A DNA stretch of 64,000 bases, from contig NC_003284.9 in NCBI RefSeq assembly GCF_000002985.6, positions 11,594,001 through 11,658,000 of the forward strand, written 5' to 3'. This DNA is from Caenorhabditis elegans (lineage: Eukaryota; Nematoda; Chromadorea; Rhabditida; Rhabditidae). The stretch's first letter is position 1. Each line of letters opens with the position of its first letter. Below, one piece after another: positions 51,739 to 64,000 of this stretch. A program made the position numbers and the translations under genes. The notes under the pieces were generated by a model. The model had not been told where the DNA came from and ran no database searches. It saw only the letters and a program-made list of their open reading frames with translations.

Positions 51739-53033
51739 GAGCCCACCCGGGAGCGAAATTTTTATGGAAAATTTAAATTTAAATATTTTTATTTCTCCTT
51801 CAATTGTTTTCAGGTGATCAATGTTGAAGATGCAGCTCGATCAACAAAGCTTCTTGCCCAAACCACATTGAGAAATTTTCTTGGAACAAGAACGCTGGCT
51901 GAAATGCTTTCATCTCGTGATGCCATTTCTATGCAAATGCAAGCCGCACTGGATGAAGCCACTGATCCGTGGGGAGTTAAAGTGAGATTAAAGATTATTC
52001 TTGTATAGTATACTCCAATTGTTCTTTCAGGTTGAACGAGTTGAAATCAAAGACGTCCGGCTTCCAATTCAACTTCAGCGGGCTATGGCGGCTGAAGCAG
52101 AAGCAGCGCGAGCAGCTGGAGCAAAAGTATCTTATGACAGAAAACCTATTACTTTCTAATGTTTTGTTTGTAGATAATCGCTGCTGAGGGAGAACAACTC
52201 GCGTCGAGAGCCTTGGCGGATGCAGCCGATGTGGTAGGGGATGAATTATTCAACTGCATTTACTCACTCTCTACTACGTTTCTTTCATGCTTTTTTTTTA
52301 TTTTTCAGATTGCAACGTCTCCATGTGCAATTCAACTTCGATATCTACAAACATTAAATAGTATAAGGTAATATAGAATAATCACATAATGAGACAATTG
52401 AAATGCATACTACGAATTCCAAATTAAATATAGGATTGGTGTTGAAACTCACATTGATATTGATTTATAGTAAGCAAGAAAATAAATCAATGTAAAATAG
52501 GGATTAAGAGAGAACAGGTAATGAGTAAAATTGGTAAATTAAAATGACCCGCAGAATAGATGTGATAGTATTAGTTCGAATTTCAAATATGTGACGATTT
52601 AATTTTTTAATTGGCTAGGAGAATGCAAATAAAATGGACAACGGAGTTCCAAGTAGGAATTGTTTCAGAGAAATTTTCAGAGTTTTAGGAATTAATTTTT
52701 TCAAAAATATAATAAGGCAAGGTATAATTGCCCAGCACAACAAAATTCTGGATTTTAGGTGAACATGTAAGACCAAACATAAACTTGTAAAGGAACATAA
52801 GTAGAATTATTACGTTAGAGCTTCAAGGTGAATAAAAAGTAAATATTGTTTATTTCATGATAAAAGTAGATTAAAGTCTACATTTATTATTGGAAGAAAA
52901 TAGAATACTGAAGTAATTGAGTTGCGAAATAATCTGTTAAATTCATATTTTCAGTTCTGAGAAGAACAACACAATCATCTTCCCGTTCCCAACTGAGTTG
53001 ATTGCAAAGTTCATCCAGTCTGCTGCCGCGTGA
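50443..53033 (+). CDS. sto-4: Stomatin-4
   Basis: A stomatin/SPFH membrane protein, close to UNC-1-type stomatins. Exons: 50443-50491, 51115-51218, 51266-51421, 51469-51543, 51814-51981, 52031-52126, 52174-52233, 52309-52367 and 52955-53033. All phases agree, giving 281 aa. Features are the start MQRQGTVRAPCSRIVD, the hairpin with proline (LVVLFTLPLSAFFCLK), the SPFH core ([45 protein letters not shown]), the coiled coil AEAEAARAAGAK and the end FPFPTELIAKFIQSAAA. It is highly similar to sto-6, and they are a clear duplicate pair. The fourth intron contains a tRNA gene on the same strand. A 587-bp intron precedes the last exon. Confidence 0.94.
50639..50662. repeat. Perfect 24-bp palindrome in sto-4 intron 1
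   Basis: ATTGTGATTACT followed at once by its exact reverse complement, with no spacer. It could bind a dimeric factor or form a cruciform, or may be a chance product. Confidence 0.9.
51683..51755 (+). tRNA. tRNA-Asn (anticodon GTT)
   Basis: A 73-nt cloverleaf. The acceptor stem GCTTCCG pairs with CGGGAGC (one G-U). The D arm has GCGC stems, the anticodon stem is TTCGG/CCGAA with loop CTGTTAA (anticodon 51716-51718), and the T arm is GGTGG/CCACC with loop TTCGAGC. The discriminator is G. It has no intron. It lies in sto-4 intron 4, sense orientation, carries its own internal A and B boxes, and a run of T follows soon after. Confidence 0.96.
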
Positions 53034-53420
53034 TTATCAGATTTGTGTCTCCTTCCATACATCTCGACCAAACAATCGACTGACTTGTCATAGTTTTTTC
53101 ACCCACTTTTCCCCAAATTTCCTGTGAACTTTAAATATTAACCAGAAAAATTGACTACCTTGAATTGACGTAATCTCATGACTCATTGCCCACAAACAGT
53201 ATTGTCTTAGTTGAAAATTCCTCTTTTTGAGAAAACCCCCCACATCTTTCTTTACGCGGTTTCTATTGAGCGAATAAATATTTCGGTCACCGGACGAAGA
53301 CGTACTGTTACAACATTTCAATTCGGAGAAAAGTGATATTGAAAAACTGCTGAAGGTTTGACCATCTCATTGATATGGTTATCGGGTCGGCATGGGCGGC
53401 GCTAATGTTCGGGGATAGTC

Positions 53421-53430
53421 AGATATAAAA
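53421..53430 (+). promoter_or_regulatory. TATA-like box of the Gly/Pro-rich gene
   Basis: AGATATAAAA lies about 55 bp upstream of the start codon at 53483, a position suited to a compact promoter with a short leader. A GATA-type site (GTTATC) sits some 45 bp further upstream, seen often at gut and epidermal genes. Confidence 0.4.
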
Positions 53431-53482
53431 GTAAACTTGTGATTTAGATAAAATCAGTACTTTCTTGAACTTATATTTTAAA

Positions 53483-54082
53483 ATGCGAACAACTGTACTT
53501 TTGAGTTTAGCTGCACTCGTAGGAGTTGCTTATTGGTAAGTCGATTCCTGGCGTCATTTTTTTTTCAAAATTTTGTTTTTAGTGGCGGATATGGTGCCCA
53601 AGCTTATGGAATGGGAGGTGGCGGAGGTGGTTATAATCGTCCAATGAATTCATACGGAAATGGTTATAACAATGGCGGAGGTTTCAATAATTATGGAAAT
53701 GGTGGAGGATTTGGTGGTAACTTTATATTCTTTTAAAATTTTGTTAGAAACATTACACTGTTTATTTTAAGGAAACAATTACAACAATGGTCCACCACCA
53801 TTCGATGGCGGATACAATAGACCGTATGGAGGAGGAGGTGGAGGTGGATATGGAAGACCACAAGGATATGTTCCTCCACCCCCACCACCACCAACACAGC
53901 CAGAACCAGAACCAGAGCCACGTCCAGAGCCACAACCGGAGCCACAACCAGAACCACAACCAGAGCCACAACCAGAACCACAGCCAGAGCCGCACCCTGA
54001 ACCAGCTCCAGAGCCAATTGTTAAACCATACAACTCTTACGCTCAACCACATAACAGTTATGTTAGATATGGTGGAAAGTAA
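53483..54082 (+). CDS. Secreted Gly-rich and Pro-Glu repeat protein
   Basis: Exons 53483-53535, 53583-53716 and 53772-54082 give 165 aa. Exon 1 encodes a signal peptide ([18 protein letters not shown]). Next come about 70 residues rich in Gly, Tyr and Asn ([21 protein letters not shown]), a poly-Pro stretch, then about 20 turns of a P-E/Q-P dipeptide array ([10 protein letters not shown]), and a Tyr-containing tail ending NSYVRYGGK. It is likely to be extracellular: cuticle, mucin-like matrix, or a Gly/Tyr-rich antimicrobial of the CNC/NLP kind. The composition gives no firm family. It converges on the ZP gene, 276 bp away. Confidence 0.85.
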
Positions 54083-54357
54083 ATTTATTACATCTTAAAC
54101 TTCCTTGATTTCATTTTTTGTTTTCGCTATTACTTCTTTGAATCCAAACCCAAAAACCAAAACCCGTTTTCACAATGAAAATGAAGATTGATTGATAGAA
54201 CTGTTTTATTGACCGAAGAAAGAAAAACTGAACAAAATGAAAGAACTTGAAAGTAATTGGAAAGATAGAATTTGTCCCTATGATAAGTAAATCAAACACT
54301 TTTGTTAACCCGAAATGAATTTAAAAATTTGATGACAAATAAGTGCAAAAATAACAA

Positions 54358-56831
54358 TCAGTAGTACTCACGTACTACGTTCTTAATCTCATTTTTACAA
54401 TAACGATGATAAACTACAACGAGAATAGTTGTCACAAAAAGAACAAATATAAATGTGAAAAATGTGACCGCAACCACTAAAAGTTTGGGTGCAAGACAGA
54501 TTGTTTGAGGATCCAGCTCTCGAATTTCGGCTGCCTGGGCAGATGTGCTATCTCCATTTTCTTTATCCATCACATACACGGTTTGAGAAAACATATCAGC
54601 ATCTTTTGGTTTGAAGGTTCTTGCATTACGTTTGACCTGAAAAAGTTTATTTTATTATATTAAAAACAGGTTTGAAGTGTTGTTTTCTCACTATTTGTTT
54701 CTCATTGCTGTTGGCATCTTTGAATGAGCACATTGGTGGCTGAAATTTTTTTTAAAAAACAGTTATTAAAATTATTTCTTACCGTAATTCCATCACAGCC
54801 ACCATCATCTTTCAAACATAATCTAATCTCACATTGGAATCTCACTGCAATTCTATCTGCAAACTTGAAAACAAAAGATTCTCTGTAGGCCATGTTTAAT
54901 GCTTCCACATAAGTAGGATCTCCTAGTAGTAATCGATCAGTGTGACATCTAAAAGTTTCGGTTTGTTTTCTGTCTTATTGCGTAACGTACCCTCTCTCGT
55001 CAATTATCATTTGTTTCTCTCCTTGACCATCTTCGACGTAACAACTATGAACGAGTAGCCCGTAATCTTCTGAATTTAATAGAACAATGATTATTTTCGA
55101 TGATCAAAAGTTACCTGAATCGCATTGCCATCTATGAACCACTTGGTCTCCAACCTTTGCATATTTTAAAATGGGACCATCCAGTTGGTCCCGGCGGATT
55201 GTATAACTGCATGTTGGCATAGGAAGGTCAGATTGAACTGATTCAGTAGGAAGATTACTGTAATGGGGAAAAATGTGTTTCTATCAAAATTTGTTAAAAC
55301 TAATTGATGTTTTTCCAGTTGATGGATGCACAAATATTATACAATTTTGTGCACCCATTGACCGCAATGTACCTAAGTCCACAAATAAACGCGTAATAAA
55401 AAACCGAAATCTGTATTCAAAGATGATAACAAAATAAAAATTAAGTTCCGTCCGCAACGACACTGACAAGTTGGCTAAATTTAACATTTTACCCAAAAAT
55501 AGGTATTTTTTCCAAAACTGTGGACCGTCATGAATTTTTTAAATTAAGTTTTCAGAACGTCCTATTCCGATATTCTGTAACTTTTTATAGTTTTGGGTCT
55601 AAAAAAGGATAGTCGTAGATTTCGGTAATTCACTATTATTTTCTTACAATCATGATTATTTTCAAGACCTGATTAAACAATAATTATTGTCAAGATTAAT
55701 AAAATATAAACTTTTGATTACAAAATATAGTACCTAAAGATAACAAACGCGTATGTAAACCAGACATGTTTCATGACAAAGTAAACCACAGCACAACAAA
55801 GTAATTGTTAGAATGGATTGAACCGCATAACGGTTTTATGATATTTATAACCAACTTGCAATAACCAGTTGGCTGTCTCTCGATATATTTTCATAATTTC
55901 TATTCAAAATTCTCACCTGACATCTATCGCAGCAGTTACGGTCCTGGCCGCTTCTTTATACATGCAACGAATATGGTAAGCCTTATCCATTCTTGTTAAA
56001 AACAATGGATGAAAACTTATTATTAGCACAGTTGAAAACATCATTCCTTCTGGTGCAATCTAAAAATTTATATTTGTTTTTAATATTATCAAATTTAAAT
56101 TTCAAGTTGTTTCAATATGCCCATACCATTCTTTGTCTATCCATGTTACAAGCACCGTGATTCAGTTTGATGCCGCCAACTGGCCTTCCAAACTGATCTT
56201 TCGTACTATAATCCACTCGACACTCCGGCCTATTGTAACTTCCTTTCACGTAAACTTTTCCTAAAACCTTAGAAATTTACAGGTTGCATAAATATAAACA
56301 AACCATTGAACTGCTTTCTTGTCCTAAATTGCATATCAATAGTATCAGCATTGCATTGAATTTCCGGTTGCCCAATTAGTTCATTATCATCTTGAATAGC
56401 AGCAGAAAAACCAAGTACCTTGAAATAAATTTATTCTCCTGAGTGTTAAATACAGGCACTAAGGCCAAAAAAAATTAGTGGTTGTGCTGTTCTCAATGTT
56501 GTTAACCCATCTATTTTGTTCTCCACTACAGTAGTAATTAATTTCTTCAAAATTACAAGGCAAAATGTTTTGAAGGAATTAAATAAGTAGTGTTTTGAAA
56601 ATTTTAAATAATATTTTGAATTGAGTAAAAGCTTATAGGTAGCTACTGAAGTGATTCAATTTTCAAAACTATAAAACGAAGCCATTTCAAAAACTATTTT
56701 GTTTTTACTGCAAGGACAAGTATTACTTCATATCCTAAAACTTTAAGGGTACGAAGAAATGTTGCCCAAAAATAATAAAACCAGAAAACGCAACTTACTA
56801 GAAGAATTGAAAACTGAAACCACGATTTCAT
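54358..56831 (-). CDS. ZP-domain transmembrane protein, cuticlin-like
   Basis: A matrix protein that likely polymerises in the cuticle or apical matrix. Exons: 56831-56799, 56418-56304, 56260-56127, 56059-55917, 55257-55115, 55069-54991, 54948-54783, 54739-54692 and 54636-54358. They join in phase to 379 aa. The signal peptide is MKSWFQFSILLVLGFSAA. The ZP domain follows, with PEIQCNADTIDMQF at the ZP-N start, PECRVDYS, RCMYKEAARTV, the MPTCSYTIRRD linker, RWQCDSEDYGLLVHSCYVED, RGCHTD and FQCEIRLCLKDDGGCDG in ZP-C. A furin-type site RNAR (in VKRNAR) comes next, then a C-terminal TM (LLVVAVTFFTFIFVLFVTTI) and a short tail ending VREYY. This is the full CUT/CUTL layout. The start ATG follows a TTTTCAG acceptor by 14 bp. 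Confidence 0.94.
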
Positions 56832-59800
56832 TGATGGGATTGGTTCTGAAAATATGGTTCAAAATTTTACAAAATATGTAAACTCAACAAGAAAAAGAAA
56901 AAAACAAGAGAATCCCATAGTTCTAGAATCAACAAGTCTGTCGGATATGCGTTCATGGCTAATTAGAGGATGGCGAGAAGACAAGGCGTGAAGGTCTCAA
57001 TATGTTTCTTGAGGCATTGAACGAATGCTCGGAGACAAAAGACGCGGTATTCGGATTAGAGATGGGAATGGTTTTACAAGGGGAATTAGGAACGAAAAAG
57101 AAGGAGACGTTCGACAAGGGGAACTTTATATGGCTGGAATCTGAATTAGATGATGATTTTCAACAGCACCCCAAAAGGCGGTACATTCGAAGGAGGTAAA
57201 CCTTACGTGGTGTCAATTACAAGTCAAGCTAAGCGCTTTGTCTTGTTCCGTCCGTCAAATGTTGACCTGCTGAAGTGGCATTGTAAGCGAGAAGTAACAA
57301 TACCATAACAGACTGTATACATTATAGAGAAAGGCTTGAATTTCAGTGTGTTCCAATTATGTAATACAGAAAATCTTCACTCGTTGCGTCGAGAGCGGAA
57401 GAGAGTAGAGTGTGCGGTAGTGTCATTAAGTTTGAAAACCATAACGAGACGAGTGACCCCTCGGCGAGAAACTTTCCACGGGGAAATGGGTACGACAAAG
57501 AAAGGTTAGGAGGGCTAACAAATTGCTGCATACAGTTTTTAGCGCATGCGCCGCATTCTCTCATTCACTTATTGGCACACGGGAATGAAATAGAGAGTGT
57601 GCAACGACTTGGTGGGTGAGAACATTTGAAGGATGAACTTTTTTTTTGAATAGAGTTAGGTAAGAGTAACTTGCTACAAAAAGAAATATGTCAAGTTCAC
57701 GGGAATCGGAGTGCGAGACAATGATTGCCTTGACCAAAAGTGGAAATTTAGTACTTGTTTCAACACACAAGTACACTATTGGTTATAGCAGTTACATAAT
57801 AAACCATGTGTTAAAGGTCGAGTAGCGCCTGTGGTAAAATTAGTTTAAGACAAGCTTATGGGTCCGCCATGACCAAATATCACAGTAAAAAAAACAACAA
57901 AAAAAATTAAATTGTATATAATTTTTTTTTAATTGGGCAGGAATTTGTAGATAAAAAAGCCTTCGAATTTCAAGGTCTATTTATGTTTCAAATAATATTC
58001 GAACATTGTAGAGATTCTAACATGCGGCAGTGATTTAGTTTTCTCAAAATGTGACAAAAACTCAGTAATTGACACTTTTTGACAGTCAATACAAATTTTT
58101 GAAATATTTTTTGAAACGTTTTACAATACATCATCACGGTCATTTTGGGCCCATTGGAGGGTTTTTATATATTACCCTTCTGGCGCAACTCTACCTTTAA
58201 GTTTAACAAAAATTGTGATGGGGGTGGATTTGTCATTTTGTGTGCTAAATTAATAGTGGAGCAAGACAAAAATTAAACCACGGTAATTGAACATATAATA
58301 TTTTGTGCTAGGGAGTTTGTCGAATTGCAAATTTTTAGGATGCTTCTCAAGTAAATCAAACATTGTATGATGACCTTAAAACTATATTTTTTTTTTAATG
58401 TGACGCATACTTGAATATTTCAGACAAGTTAATTGTTGCCTCTTCATGGTCAGGACAACTAGAAAACTAGGACACACCGTCATTTCTTAAAAGTTACCTG
58501 CCAATGTCATGGACGTCAAATTTTAATGGAAACAACATGGAAACACGATCCAGAAACATTGGACCCAATGAAGCGAAACAAAAACTCTGATGTGTGGTAA
58601 GACAATTTTTTCGGTAAAAAACGCAGAATTCTGATCCGTGTCTCGTTTCAGGACGTGTACCGTCCTGTTCTAAACGTGTAATTACGTGGAAATGTTTACA
58701 AAAGTACAAGACGTATACACTTTTTGAACGAATTATAAATGCACGGTCGGGTGGAGACGGCATGAAATCTACAGCAACGAAGAAAAAAGCTGAGAGTGAT
58801 GGATAGAGTGTCATCAGGTATTACTTCTCTGTACACAAAAAACGACAAGAAGGCAACCTGAATTTGTGTCATGTCAATTAGACTTAAGCTGCTCGAAAGA
58901 ACTGACTGTGCAGAGCCAGCTGTTCGAATTGGGCGCGCCAGGTAAATAGGCTGCCGCCCGAACCGTCTGTATGGTCAGCCATGTCAGTGTCAATTATACC
59001 TGGTCACTGAGCCGCGTATTGAAACATCTGCTACAGGTGCATACAGTATTTGGGTTGTGTACCTATGATTACCAACAAAATACATAACATGCACCGATGG
59101 AAAAGTGCTATGATTTGTGACATTTCAAAAACTGCGCGTGTTTGTATTTTAGTTCGCATGAGAATACGGTGTTTGGGAAATTGATGTAATGTCCAAATAC
59201 TCTATCAGTTATCATCCTCGTATTGTTTTGTTGTTTTCCGAAACAAACTACATAAATTGAAGAAATATTTTAAAACTGATCACTTTTGTTAGTTTGACTT
59301 TACCGTTCAACTTGCACTCAAAATAACCTATTGCAAAATATTTATACTTAAAAAATACGTAAACTTTAAAACTCAATTTTGATCTAATGAAATTAGCTCT
59401 AAAGTGTTCCGTAAGCTCCAGTAAAATCTTTGGAAAACAATTCATCACTTTTATAAAAAAAAATTATCAAATTATCAGAACGTCCCCTTTTTATACTAGT
59501 CTTGGGGTTTTATCAATTCAATTTTTTGGGGGTATACAAATTGAAAAAATCTTGATTTGTAAACTAGATTTGTTTTATTTGTAAAAACATAGTTAAAAAC
59601 ACGACTATTGAAGTGACATTTATTGTTGAAAATTGTTTAAATGGCATGCGTTTGTTTTTCGTAATCCCGTCGGGCACAGGGGTATCAAGTTAAAAATTAA
59701 ATCTCAGAAGAAAAAAGAAAATAGACATAATAACAATCACTCTATCCTTTAAAATTGCAAAGCGAATAATTATTGATAGTCGTAACTACCAAACATTTGT

Positions 59801-59937
59801 TCAAATTAGTCACTGAAATTAGGTGCAAACTGGATATGTTATCAGATACATGGCTGACAGGGAAGCAAAATATACAAGAAAAGTGGAAAAAGGAAAAGTC
59901 CTAGTTTTGAAGAAAATGATGATATTATGACAATTTG
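56832..59937. other. Intergenic, upstream of the ZP gene
   Basis: No supported gene. A 65-aa + frame at 57002-57199 is purine-rich and probably chance. The region at about 58915-59045 is GC-richer, with GGCGCGCC and several E-box-like words (CAGCTG, CAGGTA, ACCTGG, CAGGTG). It may be regulatory. Confidence 0.45.
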
Positions 59938-62557
59938 CTAGATCTGAGTTCGTATCACGTCTTCACATTCTGGATAATCGGTTTCGGAATCGGAATCTTC
60001 AGCGTAAAAAAGAAAGTTGTCGTAGTCGTTGAACTCGTGTGAGTCATCTCGTCCCAACCTCCGATGGCCGCTGAAATTAAAAATTTTACAAACGGAAAAC
60101 ACAAATATTTGCTCCTATCAATAAGTTGAATTTGATGGAGGTACGGTTTCTCACTTATTATTAGCCAATAAGCAATGTGAGATAATTAATAGTAATTAAT
60201 ATGATTTACATAGTTAAGAGAAAATTGTGAAATTGGACAATCGATTCTCAATTTGTTTCAATGTGTGTCTGCTAACTTTGAGCCATTCTCTACTCAAAAG
60301 TTAATACTTACTTTGTATAGTCTGCAAAAAACTTTCTGTACGAAGATTTCGGCCAAAACTGATGAACAAGGCATGACAAAGCCACAAAATTTGAAAATGT
60401 TGTTAGTGCTGAAAAAAAATCTCGTTTTCAGTCTGTATTTGAAAAGGGCTTACCAAGAATAAGCGAAAACCTCCATAGCTGCGATACAAAAGATGCGACG
60501 ATTCCAATCATTGGCAATGACACAAACCATACAAGGAAACCAGCACCAAAGTGAGCTAAAAATTCGGCTTTCTGCCGACTTTGCTCACTGTAAAAAAATA
60601 ATATACTTGATAGTCTGATGTTGCAAAAGTACCTATCAATCAATTTTCGAATCTCGATTAGAAACCAAATAGCATAGATTATTCTTATAAGAATCATTCC
60701 ATGGCCAGGCCACGCCGAATAAATGTCCACGTCGTGAAGAACATCGTAAACAAATGTCTGAAAATAAAATGTTAAGTTAAATGACCCACCGACATTATCT
60801 AGTTAGTATTAAACATTCAATTTTACCAATAAAAGAGACAGTTTTCAGTTGTTCAATATGCTTTAGATGTGCTTCCTACAGAGCATAGCATGTAAAAGTA
60901 AATTGTTTTTTTTTCTATTAACTTTAATCTATTTTTGTGATTTTTTAGATTCTCATTCTACAAAAATTCGAAGCACCGGGTTTTTGACACTCAAAGTAAA
61001 ACTGCAACGATGTTTTAAAAAACTTTAAAACACCCCTAGCTCAGTAGGCATTGTATAATATAAATGAATTTCAAGGTAAAAGATGTGTCGCTCACAGAAA
61101 ACTTACACAATTATAGAAAAACAAAACGGTGTCTAATCCAGCTAGAACTCCCCACATGATGACACATCGTTTCGGGTATTCTGTTCCAGGGTACGAAATA
61201 TCCCACCCTTTGGCTAACATGATCAGCAGCAAACAGTGCACTTGGACAGAAGTGTTCCTAAAATAATTTTGATTGTCATTATCATTTTTTTAAACCTGAA
61301 CAAACTCTTACCGTAAAACTTCTCCTGCAATCCTTGCAATGAAAAAACCTTGCCCGTCGTAGGCAAACAGCAATACATTGAAACATTGTAAACTGTATCC
61401 AATTAACTTCATAGTAATAATACGAGAAAGAATTCTGAATTTGTTTTTTTTTAACTTTAATGACTTTAATTAATACTTACACACTTCTGGGTGGCATTTG
61501 TCGATTTTTGAAATTTGCCCCTGATTGAATAATAGACAAAATTGCGTAAGCGACAACAGTCAAAAGAAATAATTGAACCGTGTTCTGAAAACAACTTTTT
61601 TTGGAACTATTTTCAAAAATCATTCTCACCTGCTCATCGAAAGAAAAGTTGAACGTGAAAAAACTGACGGCTTCACTATTTGGTCGTCCATTAGTGAGCC
61701 AGATGTCATATTTTATTGAAACATCTGGAGAAGAGTCCTTCCATTCACAGTTCGAATCCAAGTTGCAAGCAATGAGGAGCACAAACCTTTAAAGTTACAA
61801 AATTATTTTTGAAATAAAGTAAACGTTGTACTAAAACAAATGTAGTTATGATAATGACCATATTTGTCGTGAACCAGGTGAAAACGAGCTACGATATATT
61901 TGAATCTTACTCATGAAAAACCCTCACCAATGCTCAGGATTATATTTTTCTTGAATTTGCATAGTCATCTGGTAACCCGGAATAACGTTGGCAGAGTTGT
62001 CTTCTCCTTTGCATAAATGTCCATCCGGGCATGGAATCCATCGAAAGACGTCACTTGTTCCATTGGGATAACATCGTGGCTCGAATCCTTTTGTTGTTAA
62101 GTTCTGTTAACATTTTTCTTTGCAATCCGCAGTGTTATTTCAAAAAAATAATACCCTTAGCATCGATCCACATGACATTCCATAATCAGCCGACGGTTTC
62201 CTGAAGATGTTGATATTTTCCGACGAGACAATTGCAAAGAGGACGGGATCTGAAATACAATATTTTTACTATCTAATAAATGCAAAGTTCCTTACTGGAA
62301 TAGTTATATGTTGCTTGCGGTAAAAAATTCCCGTACAGAAATCCACGGGAGTCCTTTTCGTTTTTCGCTTTTGTCTGCTGATACCCAAACTTGGTGACAA
62401 CCACAACCTTCTGTTCTGATGGATTCCATGAACCTGAAGTATTGATTTTTAAGGAACTCATTTTGATAATTTTGATAATACCTTGTATATGAGCACAATG
62501 GACTACAAGCCCGCCTAAATGGAAAAGCAGTAGAAAACGTATCCATATTCTCATCAT
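59938..62557 (-). CDS. GPR180/TMEM145-family seven-TM protein
   Basis: Exons: 62557-62482, 62433-62296, 62249-62155, 62103-61928, 61786-61630, 61584-61481, 61434-61312, 61257-61107, 60757-60633, 60587-60454, 60408-60312 and 60070-59938. They join in phase to 502 aa. The layout is a signal peptide (MMRIWIRFLLLFHLGGLVVH), a Cys-containing luminal domain (SWNPSEQKVVVVTKFGYQ, PRCYPNGTSD, PCPDGHLCKG), seven TM helices from about residue 215, and an acidic tail (DSDSETDYPECED). The luminal SWN..F domain plus LLLIMLAKGWDISYP and WPGHGMILIRIIYAIWF match the intimal-thickness-receptor (GPR180/TMEM145) family. Vertebrate GPR180 has been linked to TGF-beta signalling; the worm role is unknown. The first intron is 48 bp and happens to be open in frame. 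Confidence 0.88.
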
Positions 62558-64000
62558 AGCTATGACATTCTATAAATACCATTTGAAGTTCAAAAAATAA
62601 TGCAATTTCTAAAGAGCTGAATTTAAAAGGTTGAAAGAATTTCAAAAATGGCTCAATAAATCTTTGTAAAACACAATGGCAAAGTGTTTTCAAAGGACAC
62701 GTCGACGGAAATGATTGACACCAGGAGAACATGCATTTTTGGTTATTGAAATATCATAAGAGACGAATAAAAATAAGTAATAATGGGAGTCTCATTGAAT
62801 ACATCTATGAAATAGTGAGTGTCTCGTAGAGAGGGAGACAGCGCACTACAATTAGCCACAGAGCGCGTTTGCACTTCTCGTGTGTCATCTCTTCCACTTT
62901 TTTGGTGCGATTGGGTGTAATAGTAAAGTGTCGATATCGATTTTCTCACTTTCAAGACTATTTGCCAGAAAGTTTCAAGAAACACAAATTCTGATTGTTA
63001 TCTCTGAAACTGTAAGCCACGAAGCATAAACATTGAGAACATTTCATCTCGAATTTTGATAATTGTTAATGGAAGGTTCTTAAGAATCCTGGAAAAGGGT
63101 ATTAAATAGTGTTGAAAAAGTCGTTTTCAGTGAATTGAATACGTTTCGTGATGTTTTTCTCTTTTTTAAGGGGAAAAAACTCAATTACGAGTGTAGATGA
63201 GTTGTCTGCCCGAGGCTAATCTGGGGGTGTAACGATGTTCTCGAGGTGTTGGAATATGACGAGCAAAGACGAATAGTCAACTAGCATTGCAGTTTCTAAA
63301 TTGTTTTAAAACAATTTTCTAACAATGGAAATGTAAAATTAGCTTTATTAAATTAAAGAGAAAACGTTAATTTATAAACTTCAATCTAGATGCGGATTTG
63401 TGTTAATAAAAAAAAACTAAGTAAGAACATTGAAACGAGTAAGATTTTGATATTTAGATACTTTTCTATCAATGTTACGATATGCTTTGCTGATGTTTTT
63501 GAAAACAAAACGCGAGATCGCCAAATTGATTACACAATCTATCACGAAATGCCAATTTTTTATAGAATTCCAACACAAGATCTTCAATCGAAGATAAACA
63601 TAAGTTTTGTAAAACTTTTTGCAACCCTTAAAATTAGGGTAAAATTTGTGTTTTAATAAATAAGAATTATCAACAACTTTTTTCAGCAGTGAAGGAAAAC
63701 ATACCTACCCTGCAAAAAGATATTAACCACGAAATAACACAAGTATTAGTTTCTGGGTTTCGAAGATAATGTCTGAAAATTTAAAAAAAATCCACGACTC
63801 AATCAAAAAATGTATCAAAAACCTTTTTGGGGGAACGACATCAACAAGTACTTTTTACAAACATACAAATTTCAACCAAATTTCATAGGTAATTCAGAGT
63901 TGTGATGAACGTTTTTAAAGGAGAAAACAGTTTATGACATTGTGCATCTCAAATATTCTTTCATATCACTTTCTGACGTTTTCAAACCGAACAATTTTCA
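62558..64000. other. Upstream region of the GPR180-like gene
   Basis: No further exon chain was found. A GC-richer stretch at about 62820-62900, with AGAGAGGGAGACAGCGCAC and GAGCGCGTTTGC, could be a promoter element. The ORFs beyond are AT-rich and unconvincing. Confidence 0.4.

Noticed and set aside
53733-54098. Long - strand and alternative + strand frames over the Gly/Pro gene
   Set aside because: They are low-complexity shadows of the Pro-Glu/Gln repeat; the frame with the signal peptide and consistent introns is the real one.
61031-61100. tRNA-like fragment containing CTAGCTCAGTAGGCA
   Set aside because: The D-arm-like word has no matching anticodon or acceptor stems, and it lies in an intron of the GPR180-like gene.
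62433-62482. Uninterrupted reading of the GPR180-like N-terminus through the first 48 bp intron
   Set aside because: The 48-bp segment has good GT and TTCAG ends, adds a Lys/Ile-rich insert at the start of the luminal domain, and its removal keeps phase; splicing is more likely, though retention is not excluded.

Overview
This window looks like a nematode chromosome of the genus Caenorhabditis, very probably C. elegans or a close sister, from the right part of the X. The evidence is AT-rich DNA, many introns of 42-51 bp, TTTTCAG-type acceptors, short MITE-like palindromic elements, and proteins I recognise. These are a 248-aa 14-3-3 protein that matches FTT-2 from memory, and three stomatins whose lengths and order fit sto-3, sto-6 and sto-4. 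Gene symbols rest on recalled family sequences, not on a search. All exon joins below were built by hand from splice sites and checked for reading phase.

Layout. 1-10,000: no convincing gene; one small degenerate MITE and simple repeats. 10,053-11,380 (-): ftt-2, with a duplicated, equal-length, mutually exclusive exon; its upstream DNA carries a degenerate ~256-bp repeat. 12,600-23,500: long gene-poor stretch with one clear 8-bp-TSD MITE and a few short, possibly decayed ORFs. 23,548-25,795 (+): peptide-type GPCR, convergent with sto-3 (26,047-28,095, -). 28,967-33,205 (-): two-pore potassium channel (TWK family) with two alternative C-terminal tails. 33,701-34,563 (-): small secreted saposin-like (caenopore-type) protein, with a possible two-exon small gene just upstream (34,675-35,229, -). 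38,420-42,336 (+): sto-6. 50,443-53,033 (+): sto-4, with a tRNA-Asn inside one intron. 53,483-54,082 (+): secreted Gly-rich/Pro-Glu-rich protein, convergent with a ZP-domain (cuticlin-like) membrane protein (54,358-56,831, -). 59,938-62,557 (-): seven-TM protein of the GPR180/TMEM145 family.

Several genes encode membrane-excitability components: three stomatins of the UNC-1/MEC-2 class, a K2P channel, a neuropeptide-type GPCR and the adaptor 14-3-3. Stomatins are known to modulate ion channels in nematodes, so the cluster is suggestive, but a functional link between these neighbours is inference. No bacterial-type system, CRISPR array or virus was seen.
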